From Roseomonas sp. (lineage in GTDB: Bacteria; Pseudomonadota; Alphaproteobacteria; Acetobacterales; Acetobacteraceae), in contig JADCGF010000004.1 of NCBI GenBank assembly GCA_020249145.1, positions 54,018-118,017 of the forward strand: a stretch of DNA of 64,000 nucleotides. Reading direction: 5' to 3'. This document shows, piece after piece, positions 31,886 through 39,006 of this stretch. The notes below the pieces were generated by a model. It searched no databases. It was not told the origin of the DNA and saw only the letters and a list, made by a program, of their open reading frames with translations. The translations under genes and the position numbers were made by a program. Numbering within the stretch: position 1 is the stretch's first letter; the number at the start of each line of letters is the position of its first letter.

Positions 31886-32041
31886 ATGACCGAGAAACCC
31901 GCCCCCGAAACCCCGGCGCCCCCAATACCGCCGCCCACCAAGGCGCCGCCCCCGAAGCCCAAGGAGATCGGCGGCCCCAAAGGCCCGGAACCGACCCGCT
32001 TTGGCGATTGGGAACAAAAGGGCCGCGTGAGCGACTTCTGA
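31886..32041 (+). CDS. DUF1674 / SdhAF4-like small protein
   Basis: A 51-residue protein ending in EIGGPKGPEPTRFGDWEQKG followed by RVSDF, a close match to the DUF1674 family. The eukaryotic relatives (SDHAF4/Sdh8) bind flavinated SdhA and aid succinate dehydrogenase assembly. The N-terminal half is Pro/Lys-rich and unconserved. In-frame ATGs at 31859 and 31868 would add up to nine residues; no start has a good RBS. No sdh gene is in the window. Confidence 0.8.
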   Translation: MTEKPAPETPAPPIPPPTKAPPPKPKEIGGPKGPEPTRFGDWEQKGRVSDF

Positions 32042-32187
32042 CCAGAGACCCCCGCCCGCTTCATGTCAGTTGCATGAACCCAGGTTCAGCCGCTTGAAAG
32101 CCTGGCCCTTCCGGGCCAATTCCTGCGCGTGCAGCCGGGCGGGCGCGAATCCGCCGGCGCCATTTATGTCGGGAGAAGGATTACACC

Positions 32188-32841
32188 ATGACGGATGAGG
32201 AAAAGCGGATCATCACCGCGTTTGTTGAGCGCATGAGCGGCAATGCCGCAGTCGCTGGCGCGGCCTCTGGCCCTTGGGGCGCAAGCTCGGCCCAAAAGCC
32301 GAACCTGCCGCCCATGGACCCGGAAGCTGATCGCCTGATTGCAGAGCTTTTCACGCGCTATCCGGAAGCGCGCTATCGCATCACGCAAGCGGCTTTTGCG
32401 CAGGAAGCCGCGCTGATCGAAGCGAATAACCGCATGCAGCAATTGGAATGGGAAGCTGAAGCCGGGCGCCGTGAAGGCCAGGCGCAGAAGGGCGGCATGC
32501 TTGGCGGCCTGTTTGGTGGCAATCGCCCGGCCCCCATGCCACCGCGCCCGCAGCCCTATTACCCGCCCGGCCATAATCCGCAGGCGCTGCAACAGCGCCC
32601 GGGCGGTGGTTTCCTCGGCACCGCGCTGGCCACTGCGGCCGGGGTCGCTGGCGGTATCATGCTCGGCAATATGCTGATGAGCGCCTTGGGCAGCGGTGGT
32701 GCGGCTGAGGCGGCCTCCGCCGGCGGCTTCGCGCAGGACGCTGTGCCCTCAGCCTCCCCCTGGGGCGGTGATGCGCCGCAGGATGCGACTGCCGATTACG
32801 GGAATGATGCCAGCGCCGATTGGGGCGAAGAGGAAATCTGA
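32188..32841 (+). CDS. DUF2076 family protein
   Basis: A 217-residue protein that matches DUF2076. The N-terminus MTDEEKRIITAFVERMSG is followed by an acidic helical region with AEADRLIAEL-like heptads (PEADRLIAELFTRYPEARYR, EAALIEANNRMQQLEWEAE). The middle is Gly-rich (GGMLGGLFGG), and a hydrophobic Gly/Ala stretch TALATAAGVAGGIMLGNMLM is likely membrane-inserted. The C-terminus is Asp/Gly/Ala-rich. Function unknown. GGGAGAAGG precedes the ATG. A stem-loop follows the stop. Confidence 0.8.
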   Translation: MTDEEKRIITAFVERMSGNAAVAGAASGPWGASSAQKPNLPPMDPEADRLIAELFTRYPEARYRITQAAFAQEAALIEANNRMQQLEWEAEAGRREGQAQKGGMLGGLFGGNRPAPMPPRPQPYYPPGHNPQALQQRPGGGFLGTALATAAGVAGGIMLGNMLMSALGSGGAAEAASAGGFAQDAVPSASPWGGDAPQDATADYGNDASADWGEEEI

Positions 32842-32849
32842 AACTTGGC

Positions 32850-32876
32850 AAGGCTCGCGACCCATTCGCGGGCCTT
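32850..32876 (+). terminator. Stem-loop after the DUF2076 gene
   Basis: AAGGCTCGCG (32850-32859) and CGCGGGCCTT (32867-32876) pair over 10 bp with one G-U wobble around a 7-nt loop. It starts 9 bp after the stop. There is no strong U-tract downstream, but the position fits transcript termination. Confidence 0.55.
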
Positions 32877-33282
32877 ACCCTTGCGCCTTCTGCCGCGGTC
32901 GCCACGGCGGCCCCGGCGGTTTGCGGCTCTGCCTGGCCAATGTTGCCCTTACCAGCATGAATGAGTAAGCCTTCATTCGGGCGCAGCCTCGCCAGGGTCG
33001 CCAGAAGATAGGCCGAAGGCTTCCGCGTCAAAACGCTGGATTCCGCCCATCGTGCCGGTGGCGAAGCTATAACTGCGCCACGCTTCGCCAAGGCGCGGGT
33101 GATACCGACGTGCCTTTTGAAACCCACATCGGGAATTTCGGTGCCGGCATCAATAGCCTGGCGCAGCCTATCGGCATAAGCGGCATAATCAGACGCCCCG
33201 GGCAACCTGGCCGCCGCGCCCATGATGGCGATGTTTCGGGGCCTTTTACCGCTTGCTTCTTGTTTGGCCCGGCATGGCTGCC
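32877..33282. other. Gene-poor stretch holding the ketosynthase relic
   Basis: Between the DUF2076 terminator and the glycosyltransferase stop there is no intact gene. The minus strand carries the ketosynthase remnant described separately. The rest shows no RNA gene, promoter or repeat that I can recognise. Confidence 0.5.
32973..33235 (-). pseudogene. Truncated, frameshifted ketosynthase (PKS/FAS type) relic
   Basis: One minus-strand frame reads NIAIMGAAARLPGASDYAAY, then ADRLRQAIDAGTEIP, like the N-terminus of polyketide beta-ketoacyl synthases (IAIVG-x-x-x-RFPGA ... LR-x-G-x-D). The match then continues in another frame from 33116 (RRYHPRLGEAWRSYSFATGT, MGGIQRFDAEAFGLSS), as in the YHP...SY...G-x-x-x-x-x-x-FDAxFFGIS block, until a stop at 32973. 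The active-site Cys region is missing. So only the first 85-95 residues survive, with one frameshift between 33116 and 33135. It lies downstream of the glycosyltransferase gene on the same strand. Confidence 0.5.
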
Positions 33283-34587
33283 TCAGGGTCCTTGGGCGAA
33301 AGCTGTGTGCAGCCTTGCTTCGGTAACCCCATGAACCGCCTCTGCAGGATCCTGGGGCGCTTTCTTTGCCTGGCCCGCACAAGCTATCTGCCGCAGCCAT
33401 GGGTCCACCAAGGCGAAATGCTGATCCCAGCTTGGCCGCGACCAGATTCCTATGCGTTCCAATTGTGCTTCGCGCATCCCGCTATCGGGCTCCGCATAGT
33501 TCAGGATCAAGCGGCGCCAGCCAAGCCCATCAAGCGGGTCGAGAAATTCCGGCGCATCCCCGCCAACTTCGCGCAGCGCCGGCAAGTCTGAACAAATGGC
33601 GGGCACGCCAAGCGCCAGCGCTTCGGCAAGCGGCAGGCCATAGCCCTCAGCGAAGGAAGGAAAAAGCAGCGCCCGCGCGCCTTGCAGCAGGCTGGCAACC
33701 GCCTTGTCAGGCAGGCCCTTGTATTCACGCACAAGGCCTATCATTGCCGGGCAGCGATCCAGCATATCCACGATGTTTTCATTTTCCCATCCGCGCCGAC
33801 CAATCAGCAGAAGCTTCGGCGCTTCAACGCCAAGGCGCTCCGCGAAGACTCGCCAGGTATTCAAGAGCAGCAGGTGATTCTTGCGTGGTTCAATCGTGCC
33901 AATGCATACGAAATACGCACCGGCGGGCGCGGGGTAATTCGGGTCAGGGATCGGCGTATCAATCCCAAGCGGGGCGCAGAGACGTGGCAGCTGCTGCGTG
34001 CTTCGCAACAAATGCGGCCCCAAATCATCTCCTGTCGCCTGCGAATTGACAATGATGCCATCCGCCAAACCTGCAAAGGCTTCAAGTCGGCGCAAGTGAC
34101 GCCTGGCCCCGGCGGGAGAGGTGTATTCAGGATAAGCCACCGGAATAAGATCATGCACCAGGGGGATGAATTTCACCCCTTTGCGCTTGATGGCCGCGAT
34201 CGGGCGAGGCCGCTCCGCCAATGCGTGCGACACAAGCACATAGATGCTTTCCTCTGGTGCCCGTAAAGCGCGCGCCAAGTCCAGCATGCCACGACCCAGC
34301 AAAAGCCTAATGATTGCTGAACGTGCAAGCTGAGCCGCCGGCCTTGCCGCATCTTCCCAACCGAGGGCGCCAATGCGACGCGTTTCCACCGCCAGGACAA
34401 AATCAGACACGAGGCTGCGCGGCACTGCGACCGCCGAGCCAAGCGGGCCCCGCAACAAGAATGTCACGCGCTCAGGGTCTTTTTTTAGCCAATGTCGCGC
34501 ATAGGCAAGTTCCACGCGATCAATACCGGTTGGCATGGAACGCCAAGAGCCATCAATCAGGCGCGAAATGTCCAGCAAAAGCCTCAA
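33283..34587 (-). CDS. Group 1 (GT4-type) glycosyltransferase
   Basis: A 434-residue GT-B glycosyltransferase. MRLLLDISRLIDGSWRSMPT, then GIDRVELAY, is the N-terminus seen in many GT4 enzymes acting on polysaccharides. The donor-binding half contains FVCIGTIEPRKNHLLLLNTW, GRRGWENENIV and the E-x7-E motif FPSFAEGYGLPLAEALALGVP split over the loop. There is no membrane segment. The last residues (after about 405) are variable. Upstream lies a 349-bp non-coding region; the ketosynthase relic lies downstream. It probably adds a sugar to a surface polysaccharide, but sugar and acceptor are unknown. Confidence 0.85.
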   Translation of the reverse strand: MRLLLDISRLIDGSWRSMPTGIDRVELAYARHWLKKDPERVTFLLRGPLGSAVAVPRSLVSDFVLAVETRRIGALGWEDAARPAAQLARSAIIRLLLGRGMLDLARALRAPEESIYVLVSHALAERPRPIAAIKRKGVKFIPLVHDLIPVAYPEYTSPAGARRHLRRLEAFAGLADGIIVNSQATGDDLGPHLLRSTQQLPRLCAPLGIDTPIPDPNYPAPAGAYFVCIGTIEPRKNHLLLLNTWRVFAERLGVEAPKLLLIGRRGWENENIVDMLDRCPAMIGLVREYKGLPDKAVASLLQGARALLFPSFAEGYGLPLAEALALGVPAICSDLPALREVGGDAPEFLDPLDGLGWRRLILNYAEPDSGMREAQLERIGIWSRPSWDQHFALVDPWLRQIACAGQAKKAPQDPAEAVHGVTEARLHTAFAQGP

Positions 34588-34936
34588 TCGTAAACCCTTC
34601 CGGTGGGGTGGTCACATCAGGCGAAACTGATGTCTACTGATTTCGCCATTGAATTTCAGTTTACGGCAAAATGCTGACCTTGGGAGCGTTAAGTGAACCA
34701 TCATGACCCGGATTCGAAAATCCGGCCATATAGGTTGGTGATTTCCTGAAATTGAGATGGCAATAATCGTAATGCCCGCCCTTGCTCCCGTGGCCGCAAG
34801 ATGGTCTGGTTTACCAGCGCGACATAACCCTGGTTAACCGATCGCGCCTGTCGGTTCAGGGCAGCAGCGTGAATCGGCCCGGCAAATACATGGCTAGTAG
34901 TGCGTGGGGGCATTTGGAATAGAGGATAAGTTCAGC
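34588..34936. promoter_or_regulatory. Divergent intergenic region with hairpin and dispersed repeat
   Basis: A 349-bp spacer between the glycosyltransferase (minus) and thioesterase (plus) genes. It contains a perfect hairpin, CCGGATT (34708-34714) / AATCCGG (34719-34725), and most of the 100-bp repeat copy A that begins at 34850. Base composition is more AT-rich near 34620-34670. No intact gene is seen. Confidence 0.5.
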
Positions 34937-34950
34937 ATGAATCGCACCAC
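34850..34950 (+). repeat. Dispersed 100-bp repeat, copy A
   Basis: This stretch matches 38801-38900 in the same orientation. By eye about 52 of the first 63 bases agree, and the last 17 bases (AGCATGAATCGCACCAC) are identical. In this copy the shared end is the start codon and first codons of the thioesterase gene. The element therefore includes the upstream region, RBS and the start of translation. Confidence 0.75.
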
Positions 34951-35386
34951 TGACATGCCCATTTGGCAACGCCCCGCCACCCCGGAAGCCATCGAAGCGC
35001 GGCTAGGCGATAGCCTGCCTGGCGCCTTTGGTATCCGCATTCTTGAGGTCGGACGAGATTTCCTGCGCGCCGAGATGCCGGTCGATCGGCGCCATGTGCA
35101 GCCCTATGGGATTTTGCATGGCGGCGCCTCGGTGGTGCTGGCTGAAACCTTGGGGAGCATCGCCACCACCTTGACCTTGCCCGAAGGCCAATATGCCGTC
35201 GGGCTGGAAGTGAATGCCAATCATGTCTCAGCCGTACCGGAGGGCGAGATAGTGACTGCGCTGTGCCGGCCCCTTCATCTCGGCCGGCGCACCCAGGTCT
35301 GGCAGACTGAAATCCATCGGCCCAATGGCAAGCTGGCCTGCGTATCGCGCCTCACCACCGCGGTGCTGGACCGCAAGGCCGGTTAG
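34937..35386 (+). CDS. Hotdog-fold acyl-CoA thioesterase (PaaI/YdiI-like)
   Basis: A 149-residue thioesterase. I start at 34937 (MNRTTDMPIWQRPATPEAIE); ATG 34955 is an alternative. The central helix and loop PYGILHGGASVVLAETLGSI carry the HGG motif and the catalytic Glu of the PaaI/YdiI/EntH group. VGLEVNANHVSAVPEG and GRRTQVWQTEIHRPNGKLAC strands complete the hotdog. Similar proteins hydrolyse aromatic or 1,4-dihydroxy-2-naphthoyl-CoA thioesters; the substrate here is unknown. Its first codons are part of repeat copy A. Confidence 0.87.
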   Translation: MNRTTDMPIWQRPATPEAIEARLGDSLPGAFGIRILEVGRDFLRAEMPVDRRHVQPYGILHGGASVVLAETLGSIATTLTLPEGQYAVGLEVNANHVSAVPEGEIVTALCRPLHLGRRTQVWQTEIHRPNGKLACVSRLTTAVLDRKAG

Positions 35387-35405
35387 GCGCGGCCTTCCTC
35401 CGCGC
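35387..35405 (+). terminator. Short GC hairpin after the thioesterase gene
   Basis: GCGCGG (35387-35392) pairs with CCGCGC (35400-35405) around CCTTCCT. It begins directly after the stop codon. There is no U-tract, so it is only a possible terminator. Confidence 0.3.
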
Positions 35406-35540
35406 GGACCGAGAGGGCCATGGCGCGATGGAACGAAACAAGTCACGCTATGCTGTCTGGCACGCAATCGGCCGATGGGATGGGTTAGAGCGCAAGCAAA
35501 TGCCTCATGCGCCAATTCTTGAAATATTTTTGGAGATGTC

Positions 35541-35600
35541 ATGACCGTGGATCAGGTGATTGAACGACCAAGGACCGCAGCATCAGGGGCGCCGGCATGA
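35541..35600 (+). CDS. Possible 19-residue leader peptide coupled to the asparaginase-like gene
   Basis: ATG at 35541 is preceded by TTTTGGAGATGTC, a good Shine-Dalgarno (GGAG) at normal distance. It encodes MTVDQVIERPRTAASGAPA and stops with TGA overlapping the ATG of the asparaginase-like gene (ATGA at 35597-35600). That downstream ATG has no RBS of its own. Translational coupling through the leader is therefore plausible. No similarity to known peptides is claimed. Confidence 0.3.
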   Translation: MTVDQVIERPRTAASGAPA

Positions 35601-36592
35601 AGCCGCGCGTTGCCGTGATTGGCACGGGCGGAACCATTTCCTCGATGGGGACGGGCCCGCTTGATATCCTGGATTATCTGGCCAATGGCACGGTGCTGGA
35701 TGTGAATGGGTTGCTGGCGCGAATTCCAGAAACCGCCCTTGTTGCGGAGGTGCTGCCGGTCCCGTTCCGCGCCATTCCCTCCACGCAATTGGCCTGGCCG
35801 GAATGGAAGGAATTGCTCGGGCTTTGCCACAAGCTGGCGGCGGAAGACCCCAAGCTCGCCGGCATTGTCATCACGCATGGCACGGCAAGCCTTGAGGAAA
35901 CCGCCTATTTCCTTTCGCTCACGCTAAAGATTTCCATCCCCGTGGTGCTGGTCGGCGCGCAGCGCCCGGCATCCGCGCTTTCCGGCGATGGGCCAATGAA
36001 TATCGTCAATGCCATTCGCGTCGCGGCTGATCCCGGCGCGCGGGGCTTGGGCGCGCTGGTGCTGCTGAATGATGAAATTCAGGCGGCGCGCGATGTCACG
36101 AAAACCTCGACACTGCGCATGCAAACCTTCCGCACGGCGGATTTCGGCGCGCTGGGTCATGCCGATGGCGATATGATCGCCTGGTATCGCAAGCCCATCC
36201 GCAAGATTGCACCTGAGACGGAATTTGATGTGCGTGGGCTTGATGCGCTGCCGCGCGTGGATATCGCCTATTGCTATGCGGGCGCCGATGGCGCGGCGAT
36301 TGATGCCTTTGTCGCTGCCGGTGCCAAGGGCATTGTCACGGCGGGCTTCGCGCCTGGCTACATCACGCCCGCCATGGTGAAAGCCGGCGAAGCGGCGGTT
36401 GCTGCCGGTGTGAAGCTGGTGCTTTCCACCCGCGCCGGATCTGGGCGCACCTTCCGCACGCAGCGCGCCGACAAATCCGGTTTTATCAGTGCCGATAACC
36501 TGACCCCGCAAAAGGCGCGCATCTTGCTATCGCTCGCGCTGACCAAGGGGTTGGATGATGATGGCATCAGGCGCGTCTTCGCGACCTATTGA
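35597..36592 (+). CDS. L-asparaginase-family protein
   Basis: A 331-residue type I/II asparaginase-fold amidohydrolase. The first catalytic Thr lies in VAVIGTGGTISS (residues 5-16). The second block reads THGTASLEETAYFLSLTL near residues 92-110, where the usual HGTD is HGTA, so the Asp that holds the substrate amino group is absent. The Lys is present in ARDVTKTSTLRMQTF. No signal peptide, so it is likely cytoplasmic. The substrate may differ from asparagine. The start overlaps a short leader frame; the HD gene overlaps its stop (TGATG). Confidence 0.82.
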   Translation: MKPRVAVIGTGGTISSMGTGPLDILDYLANGTVLDVNGLLARIPETALVAEVLPVPFRAIPSTQLAWPEWKELLGLCHKLAAEDPKLAGIVITHGTASLEETAYFLSLTLKISIPVVLVGAQRPASALSGDGPMNIVNAIRVAADPGARGLGALVLLNDEIQAARDVTKTSTLRMQTFRTADFGALGHADGDMIAWYRKPIRKIAPETEFDVRGLDALPRVDIAYCYAGADGAAIDAFVAAGAKGIVTAGFAPGYITPAMVKAGEAAVAAGVKLVLSTRAGSGRTFRTQRADKSGFISADNLTPQKARILLSLALTKGLDDDGIRRVFATY

Positions 36593-37224
36593 TGATGGCC
36601 GCACCCAGACCTGAACGCGCCTGGGTGCGCCTGCCATCCGGGCGGCGGCTGGATTTGCTGTCACCGACACCTTTCGATTGGACGGATGAGGATCTCGCCA
36701 CCGGGCTTGCGCGCACCTTTCGCTGGGGCGGGCATTCCATTTGGCCAGAACCGCTTTCCGTCGCGCAGCACGCGCTTTTCGTGCTGCAACTCCGCCGCCA
36801 GCGCACGCGCCATTGGCTGACGCCGGCAGAAGAATTGCGCGAATTGCTGCATGATGCGGATGAGGGATTGATCAATTTCGATTGCATCTCACCGCTCAAG
36901 CCCTTTTTGGGGGAGCGTTTCGCGGCCTTGCAGGCAAGCCTTTCAGCGGTAGTGGCGCTGCGCTATCGCCTGCTGCCCTGGGGCGTGGAAGACAAGCGCG
37001 CGCATAAGGCCGCCGATATCGCCGCCGCAGCGGCGGAAGCTGTGCATGTTGCCGGTTGGACGGAGGCAGAAATGCGCGAAACGCTGGGCATTCGCGCGGC
37101 GGTTTTGGCGCGCGACCCGCTGGCCGGGCGTTATGGTGGGGAACCTTGGCGGCCATGGGCTCCGGGGGTGGCGGCGGAACGTTTTCTGGCGGAACTGACG
37201 CAGTTACAGGCGAAGGCGGGGTGA
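36592..37224 (+). CDS. HD-domain phosphohydrolase-like protein
   Basis: A 210-residue metal-dependent HD protein. The N-terminal WVRLPSGRRLDLLSPTPFDW is followed by the first His in PEPLSVAQHALFVLQL. The HD pair is in LRELLHDADEGLINFDCISP, with the closing Asp expected later. This resembles YfbR-like nucleotidases and other uncharacterised HD hydrolases. It starts within the asparaginase stop codon (ATG at 36592 or 36595), so the two are coupled. Substrate unknown. Confidence 0.78.
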   Translation: MMAAPRPERAWVRLPSGRRLDLLSPTPFDWTDEDLATGLARTFRWGGHSIWPEPLSVAQHALFVLQLRRQRTRHWLTPAEELRELLHDADEGLINFDCISPLKPFLGERFAALQASLSAVVALRYRLLPWGVEDKRAHKAADIAAAAAEAVHVAGWTEAEMRETLGIRAAVLARDPLAGRYGGEPWRPWAPGVAAERFLAELTQLQAKAG

Positions 37225-37326
37225 GATTACGCGCGCCTGGGGTCAGGGAAGGCGTAAGCAGCGCCCGAGCTGTTAGGTGGTCAGCACTACACCGGCGCGA
37301 GCCGACGCAAAAAACCATCAATCGCC

Positions 37327-38403
37327 CTACGCCACCTCAGGCTCCGTCGCCCCAGCCAGATCATCACCCTGAAAGCCCAGCGCTTCCGCCTGGCGCACGC
37401 CGGGCAGTAGCGCGACATCGTAAAGCTCATCAATCGTATGCTCAAAGCGCAGCCACTGCACCGTGCGCCCGGTTTCAATATCTACCACCACTAAACCGCA
37501 GCGCGGCTTTGCATCGCGCGTCTTGAGCGCTTCTTCCAGTGCCAGACCTTCAAAGGTTTGATTATGGCGCGGGCGAGAAAGCCCCACCACCGCATAGCGC
37601 CCCATCAGCGCAAGCCCGCGCGCGTAGCCAGGCAGAAACGTAACGGCCTCAAACCGACCATCGGCAGGATCCACCACGCCCAATTCGCCCGTACCCGAAT
37701 TCAACACCCAAAGCCGGCCCTGATGCAGCCGCGGCGAATGCGGCATGGAAAGCCCGCGCGCAACGATCTCTCCGCTTGGCACATGCACCACCACGCCGCC
37801 ATCCTGTCGCCGATCCCGCCAGCCATCCTGCACATCGGAAGCGGAAACCGCCGTCACAAATACTGGCACGCCATTATCCATCGCAAGCCCGTTCATATGG
37901 CAGCGATCCTCCGGCACCAGCGCAGTGACAAAGGGCGGGCGCCAAAGCGGGCGAAACGCCGCGCGATCGCTGATGGTCGCGAGGCAATTATACTGAGTCG
38001 CCACGAAAATCGGCCCGGGCGCCGTCATGTCGCCAAACATGCCATGGCCGATATCATGGACATCGAGCGCGCCCGTCACGCGCCCCTCCCGCGGGATGAA
38101 CAGCCGATCCGCGCCGCGCTGCGTCACCATGCCCGCCGGCACGGCATTGGCGAAGCGCCAGAGCATGGTCTTGCCGCTGACCCAAATCTCCGCACCACTT
38201 GTCCATAGCCCCTGGCATTGCTCAATCAGCCTTTCATGCGCGCGCAGGCTGCCATCCGGGCGCAGCCCAAGTAGAATGATGCGCCCCGCCTGATAGGTGG
38301 TGAGCGCAACACTCAGGCGCTCCTCCGCGAGCCAGGCGGTGAAGCCAGGCGCGGCGAGCAGGATGGAGCCCTTGGTTTCGGCCGCGGTTTCGGTGTTGGA
38401 CAT
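37327..38403 (-). CDS. TIGR03032 / DUF4915 family beta-propeller-like protein
   Basis: A 358-residue protein with several diagnostic family stretches: VATQYNCLATISDRAAFRPL, EDRCHMNGLAMDNGVPVFVT, GLSMPHSPRLHQGRLWVLNS and GLALMGRYAVVGLSRPR. The regular strand pattern suggests a beta propeller. No signal peptide is seen. Family function is not established; members often lie near polysaccharide or surface-protein genes. Here it is divergent from the VCBS/RTX gene. The AAAGG site upstream of ATG 38403 supports the start. Confidence 0.85.
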   Translation of the reverse strand: MSNTETAAETKGSILLAAPGFTAWLAEERLSVALTTYQAGRIILLGLRPDGSLRAHERLIEQCQGLWTSGAEIWVSGKTMLWRFANAVPAGMVTQRGADRLFIPREGRVTGALDVHDIGHGMFGDMTAPGPIFVATQYNCLATISDRAAFRPLWRPPFVTALVPEDRCHMNGLAMDNGVPVFVTAVSASDVQDGWRDRRQDGGVVVHVPSGEIVARGLSMPHSPRLHQGRLWVLNSGTGELGVVDPADGRFEAVTFLPGYARGLALMGRYAVVGLSRPRHNQTFEGLALEEALKTRDAKPRCGLVVVDIETGRTVQWLRFEHTIDELYDVALLPGVRQAEALGFQGDDLAGATEPEVA

Positions 38404-38886
38404 GATGAGCCTTTAATGGGTTGAGTCGATCAAGAGAAAACACAGCCCGAAAATGTGAATTCTTGCCGTCTTTCTGGGCAGACTCGCAGAATCGAGCAAG
38501 GTTTTTCCTTTCCGAATGGTGTTTGGACCAATGATCCGGCAGCAATGAATTTACACGCATACCGGGGCTGAAACATCATTGGGCAATCGGCGCGGCATGG
38601 CTGGGCTGGGTTTCGCAGGCAAGTGCCACGCGCGCTGCCACCAAACTGCCAGTGTTTTTCACGCCCTTCTGTACCAAAAGTCACAGATCACCGCGACCTT
38701 GGCATGCTTAACGTGATGGCATTCCTCAGTGCCGGACCGACGGCAGAGCCAACACCATGATTGTCCGGGCCTACCTGGGCCTAGTGGTCCGGTCGCTGCT
38801 GTCGGTTCTCGGCAGCAGCGTGAATCGGCCCACCAAACATGGGGCTAGTGATGCGCGGGGGCAGTTTTGGATCGGTAGAGGTGAGC
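38404..38886. promoter_or_regulatory. Divergent regulatory region between TIGR03032 and VCBS/RTX genes
   Basis: About 480 bp with no convincing gene. It is less GC-rich than its surroundings. It holds a 17-bp motif at 38671-38687, shared with the Crp/Fnr-gene promoter at 58441-58457, and repeat copy B from 38801. A hairpin, CGCTGCTGTCG (38793-38803) / CGGCAGCAGCG (38809-38819; 11 bp with one wobble), lies at the start of the repeat. Confidence 0.5.
38671..38687 (+). promoter_or_regulatory. 17-bp motif, copy 1 (candidate regulator site)
   Basis: GTACCAAAAGTCACAGA differs at one position from GTACCAAAGGTCACAGA at 58441-58457. Within its context TGT-N10-ACA is a dyad of the spacing used by Crp/Fnr-type regulators. 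Its place in a divergent promoter region suggests an operator. Confidence 0.4.
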
Positions 38887-38900
38887 ATGAATCGCACCAC
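38801..38900 (+). repeat. Dispersed 100-bp repeat, copy B
   Basis: Same-orientation match to 34850-34950. The identical 3' end (AGCATGAATCGCACCAC) again includes an RBS-like AGAGGTGAGC nearby and an ATG. After it the two sequences diverge. In this copy the ATG opens a 39-codon frame leading into the VCBS/RTX gene. Confidence 0.75.
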
Positions 38901-39006
38901 GAGGCCCTTAATCCCGCTTCGGCGAACCCGTCGCTGCATTGAACAATGCCTGGCGGGCAACGCCGCCCCACCCATCATCCCTTGCATGAATCTTGAGGTG
39001 GCCTGA
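38887..39006 (+). CDS. Possible 39-residue leader ORF ahead of the VCBS/RTX gene
   Basis: ATG 38887 has an AGAGGTGAGC site and opens MNRTTRPLIPLRRTRRCIEQ..., a basic peptide with Cys residues. It stops with TGA at 39004-39006, overlapping the next ATG (39006-39008). The first five codons match those of the thioesterase gene because both lie in the 100-bp repeat. It may be a coupling leader or a decayed start captured with the repeat. No homology is claimed. Confidence 0.3.
   Translation: MNRTTRPLIPLRRTRRCIEQCLAGNAAPPIIPCMNLEVA

Noticed and set aside
32657..33400. 247-codon minus-strand frame taken as an intact gene
   Set aside because: It overlaps the ends of the glycosyltransferase and DUF2076 genes, and only its middle matches a ketosynthase before the match changes frame, so it is a relic.
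38801..38900. Complementary-strand frame of the 100-bp repeat as a real small gene
   Set aside because: The two copies share part of the peptide, but the frames have different ends and no RBS; kept as a repeat rather than a gene.
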